Shown: positions 48,747-58,510 of the stretch, piece after piece
Layout: the number at the start of each line of letters is the position of its first letter
Position numbering within the stretch: position 1 is the first letter of the stretch
Source: Toxonevra muliebris
Lineage: Eukaryota; Arthropoda; Insecta; Diptera; Pallopteridae
Assembly (NCBI GenBank): GCA_963691655.1
Contig: OY829326.1
Span: forward strand, 138,402,998-138,466,997
DNA: 64,000 bases
Direction of reading: 5' to 3'
Notes under the pieces: generated by a model
Database searches by the model: none
The model's input: only the letters and a program-made list of their open reading frames with translations
What the model was told of the DNA's origin: nothing
Program-made: the position numbers and the translations under genes

Positions 48747-49717
48747 ATTTTTTATAGTTTCTATTATTTAAATATTTCAAAAACTTTTCAAAGAAATTTG
48801 TTTTCTGAGTTTCCCCACAAACTTTTGGATGTTATCTCAGAGGGATATAAACACCCAATTTTTTTCTTTTCTTTTTTTTTTTTTGTGGACCCGAGAAAGT
48901 CCTTCCATTTATTTTTATCTGCTACAAGATGGCAGCCGTTATTGTTAGTGTGCTGGACTGCTACGCAGGGTGTCGATGCTCGGAACGGTAAAAAAAATCA
49001 ATTGTAAAACTTGCTTAAGAAAAGCTTTTCACTTCTCCGTTCAGGTTCGGCACAAACTGTAGCTACCTTCCAATCGTGTACAAATATAACTAATATAATA
49101 ATAATGTATTCGAAAAAAAACTTGGTCTAGAACCTCCATGGACTTTTGTACCATAAAATAGAAGCAAGATGAAAAAGGTAATTTAGCTGGATCCAGGATT
49201 TTCCCTGCATTGTTGCTTCTGCTTATTCTGTTGATTTCCAGGTTGTTGTTGGTCTTCGAACTTCACATGATCCTTCGGATATTGTACCAGACAAACAGAA
49301 AGACTGGGTCTTCTATATAGAAATCACTGCAGGAGCTATAGTATTGAAGAAGAATAGAAAACTTGTAACTTCAATGCAAATGCCAAGCTATCATTCATGT
49401 ACTGAAGGAGCAGCTAGACAGTTGTGTCTTCAATAGCTTGAGTGATATTCAGATTAGACACCAACTTATATAAAAAAAAGAAATCGCTCAGTGTTTGAAA
49501 TAGCCTGTATGCAGTAAAGGGAGAGAGACTTAGAACCTTTTCACATAGTATCACGATGGGTATTTTTGATCTAATCATTAAGGTATTCATTATAACTTAA
49601 CTTAAAGGCTACTTTTTCAACTTCAAAGCCACAACTTCAATCTTCAGCTTACTTATTTGGAAGAGTCATTTCAATCTATCTTAATCTAGTTCTATTATTA
49701 AATTTAAACTCAACTCA
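48747..49717. other. no recognised gene
   Basis: A faint tRNA-like patch at 48935-48990 (box B-like GGTGTCGATGCTC) is too weak to call. The rest is unrecognised. Confidence 0.4.
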
Positions 49718-50600
49718 AGGTTAGTTTTGGTTGGAGTGGCAGTCTTCTATATGAAAGCACACTTAAATGATACCACAGTAGAACGGCGCACTTCTCCCCT
49801 TTACAGAGTAGGGTACCACAAAAATCCCATTATGAATCTAGCTTTGCCTTTAATATTTATGGATCATAGCTCGGCCAAACTAGTGAAGAAGTTTTAGCCT
49901 TCTTCTAACTAGACATGGGTATTGACATATAAAATAAAAGATTATTTATTCTTCTTTCTCATAGTCAAAACCCTGAAAGAAGTCATTGAATGACAGTCCT
50001 AATCTGAGCTTCGAAAACATTGAGCTGATGGAATAACGGCTTTGGTTTAGTACTTGTTTTATCTATGGTACTCTAGATTAGTCTGGTAATACCACAGGCA
50101 TGCTCTGCTACCTAGGATCTCTTTGCTTTTTCGAGGTAGTTTTGATTGATGACTTGAGAGGAACACCGCAAAAGGGTAAAATGCCGGAAGGGAACAAGTC
50201 CTGTTTTGCTAAACCCTCAACCTCACAGTTGCTCAAAATATCCATGAGTCCAGGTACCAAGTATAACTGAACCAGTGAATGATTTGGCAAAAAATTGAGG
50301 GAAGATTAGCAGTCAAGAATAAGCTTTGATGTCGTGAAAACATCAGCAAGCGGCTTGATTGCTATCAGAGTAGAAGTAAATCTTCATATCGAATAAATCG
50401 CTATAAATAAGTAACTTAGAATATTGTTGTATTACCATTACTTCCGTTTGAACAAGGCTGCAATGATCAGGAAGATAGAAAGTGAATTTGGGACTCATCT
50501 TGCTAACGCCAAATCGACTTTGTCCTCTAGTGTAGATGTCAATAGAGTTTTCAATGACCATATTGTCTTCGATACATTCCTCTCTACTGGAAATTTGGAT
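49718..50600 (-). pseudogene. RNase H and 3' end of a non-LTR retrotransposon (second copy)
   Basis: On the minus strand the RNase H begins at about 50561, reading IDIYTRGQSRFG (IYTDGSK..GVG in the family, with the first Asp lost to Arg). It continues LPDHCSLVQTEVMVIQQYSK and IYFYSDSNQAA (YSDSQAA). The second half reads SLVQLYLVPGLMDILSNCEV then EGLAKQ, where WVPGH has become LVPGL. The 3' sequence (ACTGTGGTATCA, AAGTGTGCTTTCA, CTGCCACTCCAACC) matches the copy ending at 12342. It complements that copy, which has lost its RNase H N-terminal half. Confidence 0.8.
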
Positions 50601-52093
50601 AGAATATTTGTGGTTTAACTTAGGAATTGTTCAGATATACAACCCTATTCTAAATATTCCTGAATTTCTTTTTCCTTCTTTTTCTATAGGAATGCGGGGA
50701 AAAGAAACAAGAAAAAAGAAAGAAAAAAGGAGAATAATTCAATTCGGTAATATTTAGAATAGGGCTGGTAGTCTATTTTGTCGATACAAACGTATCTTAA
50801 ATTAGAATCGTTGCATATCCCAGATGAGGTATGGAACTGAGTGTGTCAGCAGAGCTTGTTGCTTAACCAGAAATGCAGTTGCCACCCAGTGGAAGATTGC
50901 ACAGAGAACTTTACATTACCTCTAGCTAAACTCAAAGATATAATAAATCACGGGCAGGTACATAATTTTGCAACCTGTGAATAATGTATGCTCCATAGTG
51001 CGGCCTGAGAAGAAAGTATTTATTTATTCAAAAGATATGCTTTGCAACGTGCAATGATATTTTAAACAAAAACAAGTTATTAATTAAATTAATAAACAAA
51101 TTTCTATTTGACCAATAAAACAAAACAAGAAAAAAAGGAAAATAGCGCTAATTAAAATGACAACGAAAACAATTTGATTACAAATATACAAAAATTGCGC
51201 CACAGTACCTATCTGCTGCCTGCCATTGGACTGCCAAACAAACGACAAAAAAAAAAATTAACAACAATAACAATAAAAAAAAAACGCTTCGCTGCTTACG
51301 ATGCGCGGCGGCGACAGTAGACCAAATGAAGGAAAACAGGAACTACTGGTGCTATTAACATATATTGCAGTTAGAAATACAAATACAAAATTAAGATACG
51401 CTACAATTGCATCTAGATATTTAACACAATTTATGGGATATAGTATTTTAAAAACTATGTACAACTAACACACAAAAAAACAAAACTATACATACATATA
51501 TTTGAAAATAAAAATAAAAAGCAAAACAATAATAAACAAACAAAAACAGATACCCATAGATAATAAAAAAACAAAAGACAAAAAAAAAAGCAAAACAAAT
51601 AAATCTACTTAAAAATGTACATAATTAAATTACATATTAATGTAGATACATATGTGTGTATGTATGCATACATACATGTAAAACAATATTTAATTTCTTC
51701 TTAATCAGAAGTGCATTAAACTGCACCTTTTTTTTATCAAGTATAAAAATAATTTTGTTTTGTTTTTATATTATTAATTTTTCTTCTTTTTTTTATTAAA
51801 TATAGCAAGATTAAACCGTTAATTGCAAAAATACGATATACTTAAGTTGATAAAATATTTGCATAAATATTTACAATAATTTTCTTTAATAATTTTTATG
51901 CAAATCATGTTGTTCCCGTTTTGTATTTGTTTGTTGTTTATTTTTATTTTATTTACCAGAAGTAAAAAAATAATTAAAGTAATTCATTTAAATGCACGAG
52001 GTATTTTTCCAAGAATAAAACTTATAGTATAGTAATAATAATAATAACATTTGACAAAACAACAAAACAAAATCACCAACAACAAATCATTAC
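50601..52093. other. no recognised gene; includes a small GC-rich patch
   Basis: A CGATGCGCGGCGGCGACAG patch at 51299-51317 stands out from the AT background. On the minus strand it is followed by ATC|GTAAGC, a possible donor. No acceptor or reading frame supports an exon. Confidence 0.35.
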
Positions 52094-52173
52094 CTAAAAA
52101 TATCGATCGACGTTAATCTTAAACGGCGCGACTCGTTGCTGGCCGCGGCGACTCCCGGTTGTGTCGGTTGTCT
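52094..52173 (-). promoter_or_regulatory. candidate minus-strand first exon with GC-rich leader
   Basis: On the minus strand a TCAGAC initiator (A at 52173) starts an 80-base segment with GGGAGTCGCCGCGGCCAGCA and a GTCGATCGATA box. It ends at a donor, TTTTAG|GTAATG (exon end 52094). The CpG content is unusual for this window. It may be the first exon of a minus-strand transcript running into the rest of the window, or an enhancer. Confidence 0.35.
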
Positions 52174-52680
52174 GAGGATTTTGTTGATTTGTTAAATGAT
52201 TTGTTCAGCAGACTCTACCAGACGTTTGTTACTATAACATACATACTATTACATACCGACATCCCTTCATACATCCGTACATATTTATTTAAAATAATAA
52301 CAATAATTTTTTTTATTGTTGCTAAGTGTAGACATACCTTCTTCATTGTCTTATTTTTATTTTAACTTGATAATTATATTTTTTTTTATTTCTTGATAAA
52401 CGACACGATATACATGTACGCCCATTTTTTGCAATTTTTTTTTATTTAATATTGTTATGGTTTTTTAATGTACTTGTTTTTTAATGTTACACTTCATATA
52501 CTAAGGAGAAGAACTGCATTACTTTGTTTTTTTTTTTTTTACAATCTTTATCTCAATAATTCAATACAAATATCTAGGCTAATATTTGTTCTATTTTTAT
52601 ATGTGTATACAGTAGATGAAAAACATATGAATATGTAGAATAGCTCTGTCTCCAGTGCAAGGGCACATACAAGGTACACA
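52174..52680. other. no recognised gene
   Basis: T-rich sequence between the candidate minus-strand promoter and the long repeat. Confidence 0.4.
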
Positions 52681-52999
52681 TAAAAATTTAATAACTTAAA
52701 CAGGCAAAAAGGTGATCATAATTAGTTATTGTTGTTTTTAGTTATTACGATTTACTTTCAATTATAAGAATAATGAATAATCTTGCTCATTAAACCACTT
52801 TCCTTCTCTATGGAAATGTACTGAAATAATAATGATACCTAAACCAAATAAACCTGAAAACTCAGTGCCCTCATATAGACCCATAAGTTTGCTGGCAATA
52901 TTCTCGAAAATATTTGAAGAGTAGATTGCTAATAATACAATAAAATAAGAATATAGTTCCGAATCACCAATCATCATAAGCACGGTACTCCTGAGCAAT

Positions 53000-53350
53000 A
53001 TCATCAATATTGTCACTGATTTTCTGGAACGCAAAAAATATTGCTCTGCCATATTTTTGGACATTCAAGAAGCGTTCGATAAAGTTTGACCTCAAGGGCT
53101 GTAATACAAATTAAAAAATTTGCTGGAAGTCCATTTTATTTGGTCTTAAATCCTAACATTATATGTCAAAGTAAATGAATAAAGTAAATTCTGGGTCCTG
53201 CTCTTTATTCGATTTTTACCTGCGACTTGTCTGAAACTGATGGCGTTACTATAGCTACTTATCCAGACGATACTGCCATTTTAGCGTCAAATTAATCTCC
53301 TACAGAAGCTACTAATCTAGTTCAGAAACAGCTCGACGACGTACAATAAT
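53000..53350 (+). pseudogene. Jockey-like reverse transcriptase fragment, copy B
   Basis: The frame gives TDFLERKKYCSAIFLDIQEA then FDKV. The WHQG motif of copy A is altered and the PQGSV box is deleted. TYPDDTAILAS is retained with the same Ala-to-Pro change as copy A, so that change predates the duplication. NLVQKQLDDVQ precedes a stop and the SINE. Confidence 0.8.
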
Positions 53351-53559
53351 GGTTACTTCGTGGATGAGTGCTTAACTGGAATTCCATCTGACTCAGGTTC
53401 GATTCCCAGATGGGGTTAAATTCTTTAAAAATGTCCAAATGCATTGTTCTAATAAAATGGATCATTTCAGTGAATTAGTTCTTAAATACGTGACTCAAGT
53501 ACCAGTTCAACGGGTTCATTCTCAGGTAGACAATTGAATCCACAAAAAAAAAAAAAAAA
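53350..53559 (+). mobile_element. tRNA-derived SINE with A tail inside a reverse transcriptase
   Basis: Box A-like TACTTCGTGG (53354-53363) and a perfect box B GGTTCGATTCC (53396-53406) have tRNA-like spacing. The body ends in GACAATTGAATCCAC and a run of about 17 A (53543-53559). This is a different SINE family from the 11.0 and 18.0 kb copies. Confidence 0.75.
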
Positions 53560-53978
53560 CAAAATTATAGGTTTCGGGTCGATATAAAGAAAATCCCAGA
53601 TGGGAAAGAGAAAATTTAAATGCAGGGTAGGAATCAGCGACCTTAAATTATTCTTAAAATTCTACTAATTCTTGACCCATTAGAAACCAATCTAAAACCA
53701 AAAACTGAATAAATGTATCCTATTGTTATATTTTCCACGATCCTTTACCTTGGAAAAAGATCATAGAAATTGTGAAATGCTTTGCTACAAGAACAGGGTT
53801 TCCCCAAAATGCCTAACGTACCAGTAAGTTTTCACATGGCCATACGTTTGAAATTGTTAGTCATCGAAATAAAGTTTATGAATAAGCAAAAAAAAAAACG
53901 ATATACGAACGAGAAAAAAAAACGCTTCAGCCCGCGTTTTGGCGTTTGATACAAAATGTTTTCTGTATCCTCCACTGT

Positions 53979-55594
53979 TCCAATGAAATAACTCCTCAAA
54001 GTCTAAATTTATAGCTTCTTCTTTAAAAAATTTGTTTGTTTTGTTGCATATTCTTATGAAATTTCTCAACCTCTGAAATATTCAACGGAAGCCAACCAAC
54101 TATGTCATAGTTTTTTCCAATATCTTTCATTTTTCATCCCACGTTCACGTTTCATTCCATTACCTAAAATTTTTAGAAAATTATTTCAAGATTCATGACG
54201 CACAATATTTCGAATTGGATTTTTCTGGCATTCTCTCAATTGTGCTGCTAAAACAGGATAAAACCACTTTTTAATATCAAAGTATATTTATTTTTAAAAA
54301 ATTTCAATATTAAAATAAATTCACATTCACGTAGAATCATTTCAACCCCGAACTATTTTGTAAAATTTGTATTTTTCCACAGATAAATCAAACTGAAACT
54401 ATGAAACGTTTCATGGACTAGTTATATATTAAATTGCTTTAATTTAAAATTGGTTTATAGCCTATTCTCACGGAGCTAAAATTGAGGAATTTCAGCACTC
54501 AATTTTAATTAGACATTAAATTCATTCACTGGGTTTTTCTTCTTTTTACACAATTTTAAAATATCTAATAGAAATGAACTTATTATAAATTGTTTTAATA
54601 TTTATGATAATATGGCGAAAACAATAGAGAAGTTTGACGAAATATGTGAACAATATGGATAATCGTAAATTATACCATATATGTAAAGAATATTGGAATT
54701 GCGAAAACAGTAGCTGATGCTTTCAACCGCTGCAATCTCACCTTCAACTGATTATGGGGAAGATACTTACAATGCCCATACTGTAATGAAAATGTAATAC
54801 GCATTCTGCTCTTTTGAATCACACACTTATTTTCCTTTTTTTTGTACTTTCTTGTTTCCATTTAAATTGTATAAAATTGTTTATATTTGACCGTTGTTTT
54901 TCTGTTAGTGATGAGCTTTTCATCGATTTTTCTTCAAATTGTTATCGGCTAACAGAGTTGCACTTGAATTTCAGAACGACTTCAACGAAATTGAGCAGGC
55001 AACTCAATTTCGATTGCCATTTATTTCTATAGCGAGATTGAGCGATTTCAACTCAATTTTAGCGGAAATTGAGAAAGGAGCCGAAATGACTCAATTTGGG
55101 CTCTATGTGAATAGAGTATAAGAAAGGAATCTGGGTTAGGACACTGAAAATCGTACAAGATTGCATTAATTGATTAAAAAACTTTCTAGGTGTTTGATTG
55201 CAAATGTTTTATGGCAAAAATGAGTATCGTTCACAGCAGCTCGCTTCTGAAAGCCCTGTACTGTACAATCGATAGCGGTCGCATTTGTTTTATCTGAAAC
55301 AAGTTAAAAAAATAAATTAAACTTTGTAGAATTACCTTTTATTTGGGCTAAAAATAAAAATAATTGATTTGTTGTTTATTTTTTTTTGTAATAAGTAAAA
55401 AAATTGTTTCTTACATTTCTATTTATATTCAGTTTTTTTTTTTATTATTTGCTCAGTCTTGTTTTTTTTACTGTAATTAAACTTGGCAAAACTTGAAACA
55501 AAATAACAATAAAAAAATTGTTAATTTTTTATCATTAAGCTTGGAAATGCGGACTGGTAAATTGAAATTTTATTGGTTACAACTTACAACTCTT
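53979..55594. other. no recognised gene; holds inverted CTCAATTT motifs
   Basis: A hairpin AAAATTGAG/CTCAATTTT is at 54478-54507, and six alternating copies of the same motif lie at 54998-55104 (see findings). Otherwise AT-rich. Confidence 0.45.
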
Positions 55595-55704
55595 AGGGCC
55601 GTTTTGTCAATGTGAGGTTAAACACTAATCCGAACTTTAACCGACGGTTAGTAGTAGTATTTAATTCTAATTAGAGCTTAACCGGAAATTAAGAAAACGG
55701 CCCT
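55595..55704. mobile_element. 110-bp MITE with AGGGCCGTTTT ends
   Basis: AGGGCCGTTTT (55595-55605) and its complement (55694-55704) bound the element. Looser pairing continues inward to GGTTAA/TTAACC. The target duplication is unclear. Confidence 0.8.
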
Positions 55705-56124
55705 CAATCGTGCACGCAGTGTCAGTGCTGTTTCAAGAAAATCGAAATCAAGGTTTAAATATCTCTTACCTGGCTGTCAAAGCCCTTTACAGCAAAAGTA
55801 TTTCGAGTTTCAACCTCAATTTAGAAAAAATATTTTTGGATGTGCCTATTATCGATTAAGATGACTATCGGAAAATCGATTTCTTTGGACGTTTCTAAAC
55901 CAGGTTTTCTCATTAAGAATAGAATTTCTCTTTCATTTATATTTTTCAAATAAGGAAATTAGTTATTTTTATAAATACTAATTTTATTGTAAATCAAGAG
56001 TACAAAGCTCTAATGGATACTGCCCTAGTTACGTTAAACTGTTTATTTTCCATGTCTAATTACGCTAAGAGAGAATATTGTATGATATTTTCTCAATTAT
56101 TGCTAATTTACATAAAATTTCGAG
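55705..56124. other. no recognised gene
   Basis: Unrecognised AT-rich sequence ending in the target site ATTTCGAG (56117-56124). Confidence 0.4.
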
Positions 56125-56351
56125 CAAAGTGAATTTATATGGTGAAGTTACGAACAACTGATTCTTCTACTTTTTTTTATGGCGCCATTTTTTTCGTTGT
56201 GAGAAATGCTGGTTGTCAAAAGTTTGTTTACCTTTGATTGTTTGTTTACTTTTTTCGCCCGCCATAATGGCCGCAACAACAAAGCCCTGTTTTTGTTGCC
56301 ATGGTAAATTTGTTGTACTGTTGCTATCACCTTCTACATAAATTAACCTTG
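56125..56351. mobile_element. hAT-like MITE with perfect 8-bp target duplication
   Basis: The ends CAAAGTGAATTTAT and ATAAATTAACCTTG are flanked by exact ATTTCGAG repeats (56117-56124 and 56352-56359). The inside is shared with 39293-39604, from which it differs by internal deletion. Confidence 0.9.
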
Positions 56352-58157
56352 ATTTCGAGCACAACTCAATATACGTAGAACTGATAAGTCAAGTTCTTAT
56401 AATTTTCTCGATTCTCGGTGTCACGGTTTGCACTTAATTGCAGCTAGTATTAAATTTTAATTACGAACAAAGTAAAAACTACTCACTTTTGAAACCAAGT
56501 AGTTTTGAATGAATTTATTTTACATGAATATTTTTAAATGAAATTTATGAATAGAAAGTAAAAGGTCTCCTACTTAAAAATCTCTATAAGTTTTCCATTA
56601 TATTTTCTTGTGACAAAAGAAAAAAACCCCAACATGCCTACTATATGTACATGTGACCATGCACATGTTTGTAACTCCCTTTTGAAAATGTATATAACAC
56701 TCCCCTTAAATTGCAACTGTTATAAGCAAATGCTAAATGCAATTTTCCTACTAAATTATTATTTATCATTACTTTATTCTCAATTATTTTTAAATTTAAA
56801 CATTAAATCAAAGTTAATTGTTTCATACATTGCATATGTACGTGTAGTTAGTTAGTTACCGACTAACTGCAATATCTTCATATATTTTAAATAGAATATC
56901 CTCAACTCAAAGTACAAATACATTGAGGCGGTAGAACGCCGCTATTGCAATGCAAAATCATAACAAGTTTCGATTCTAACTAATTGATTTTAATAACATC
57001 TTTTTACCCCGATCGCTTTAATTTCATCGTCGCCTTTCTTTCTTCTATCTAATCTATATATCCATAATTTATACCTACAATTTGTTTCGGTTTTTGTTTT
57101 AAAGACCTAACAGCGTCTCAAAGCGACGACAACGACGACGAAGCAATTAACAATTGTTTACGTTTAAAGAAAATTGGAACGTTTAATTATTATTTAATAT
57201 TTTTTTATTATTATTTTATTTTCTGTGAAATTAAAATTAAACAGAATTCTTTTAATTGTCACGCGCAAAAATTGTGTTGAAATTGTTGGATAGCATGTCC
57301 AAGAGTGTGTTGAGTGTGTGTGTGTGTGTGTCACATGGCCAATTTAAAATCGGCTTAAACTATATTTTATGCATACATAAATTTTTATATTTTTTTTAAC
57401 CAAGAGTTGCATGTCAATTACATAAATTCTATTTATCTTTGTGGAAGTTGAACTTGATGCATTATAAACTCATAACCAATTGGAAATATTTCTAACTAAT
57501 TTTTTTTAGTAGTAACTTTAAGACAGTCTCAAAATTTTGTAGTTTTGATAATCCCATGTCTAATTGGAATTGCAACACAAAATAGCAAACAGGTCACAGT
57601 ACTCCTATGGATGCAGTGAAAACTGTTCAATTACTTTAATTCAATATTAACTCACTTTGCAATTAAGTGAAACTTAAAACATCTACCTAATTATGTAGTA
57701 TTACTCTATAACCGCACATAAATTGTTTCCCTTGTTTTTTACATGTGCTCATGCAGCACGTACCTAGAAGGAAATACTATCTTTTAAACGAACAAGTAAG
57801 AATTCAGAAAAACCTTTTTATAAAATATATAATAAATATTGAATACTTCAGTGCTTTTGAAATGTATTGTATTATTATGCTTTTTGTAAATGAGGTCAAT
57901 AACTGTTATTGCTAAAAATATATGTTCATATTTATAAATAGATCTGATTTTGAAGGTTACAGCATTTTGTAAAGTTATATTAAACTTTAAAATACACATA
58001 GGTGCATATAAACTTGATAAAAGCTGTTGAAGGAATATTAATGGGGTTAACGATCTGAAAAACTAAAATCTAAATTGCGGTATAAACGCATTTTAAAAAA
58101 ATACCATATATGAATAACTAAAAAAAATATGATTTAACATCAGAATTTCCAAATTCA
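56352..58157. other. noncoding; possible regulatory patch near 57.1 kb
   Basis: GTCTCAAAGCGACGACAACG at 57114-57133 begins a leader-like patch but has no clear donor. A TG microsatellite is at 57312-57331. Confidence 0.4.
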
Positions 58158-58350
58158 AAATCTCGGATCCAAAATGGCGGGTTGAAATTTGGTAAAATAG
58201 TTCAATTGTTATATAACTTGGTGCCCCAAGGTTTTTCAGATCCAAATTTAAAATCGCGAAATTGGGTAAATAGTTTGATTGCTATATAACTTAGTACTCT
58301 AAGGTTTTTTAGATAAAACTTGGTGCCCCAAGGTTTTTAGGTCGAAAATT
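58158..58350. repeat. imperfect tandem repeat with CTTGGTGCCCCAAGG units
   Basis: ACTTGGTGCCCCAAGGTTTTT occurs near 58216 and again near 58317, with a decayed unit (ACTTAGTACTCTAAGGTTTT) between. AAAATGGCGGGTTGAAA precedes the first. Confidence 0.65.
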
Positions 58351-58366
58351 ATAGTTATATATCGCT

Positions 58367-58510
58367 GCCTTAATTTTCTAAGGTCAGATCCTAACATCAA
58401 ACTTTTCAACAACGAGTTTTTAATAGATGATAAAAAAGCGCGCCCACTTTCATCTGTACCGAAAATTTTAGTGACATTTACCGAAAACTTAGAATTCTCA
58501 GATTAAATTA
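58367..58510. mobile_element. partial copy of the 43.2-kb MITE
   Basis: ATCGCTGCCTTAATTTTCTA and CCACTTTCATCTGTACCGAA match one half of 43197-43439. The other arm is absent. Confidence 0.65.

Larger units (their letters stand above)
52681..53978 (+). repeat. 1.3-kb repeat copy B (retrotransposon piece plus SINE)
   Basis: Partner of 23298-24620 in the same orientation. Compared with copy A it keeps the full SINE head but lacks about 30 bases around the VPAGAPQGSV box. Confidence 0.85.

Noticed and set aside
48935..48990. tRNA-like patch as another SINE
   Set aside because: The B box (GGTGTCGATGC) is poor and no body or tail was found.
51299..51317. GC-rich patch as a minus-strand coding exon
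   Set aside because: A donor-like GTAAGC exists, but no acceptor, frame or peptide supports it.
53354..53406. Possible tRNA gene
   Set aside because: No acceptor stem pairing; it has a SINE body and an A tail, and is duplicated within a dead retrotransposon.
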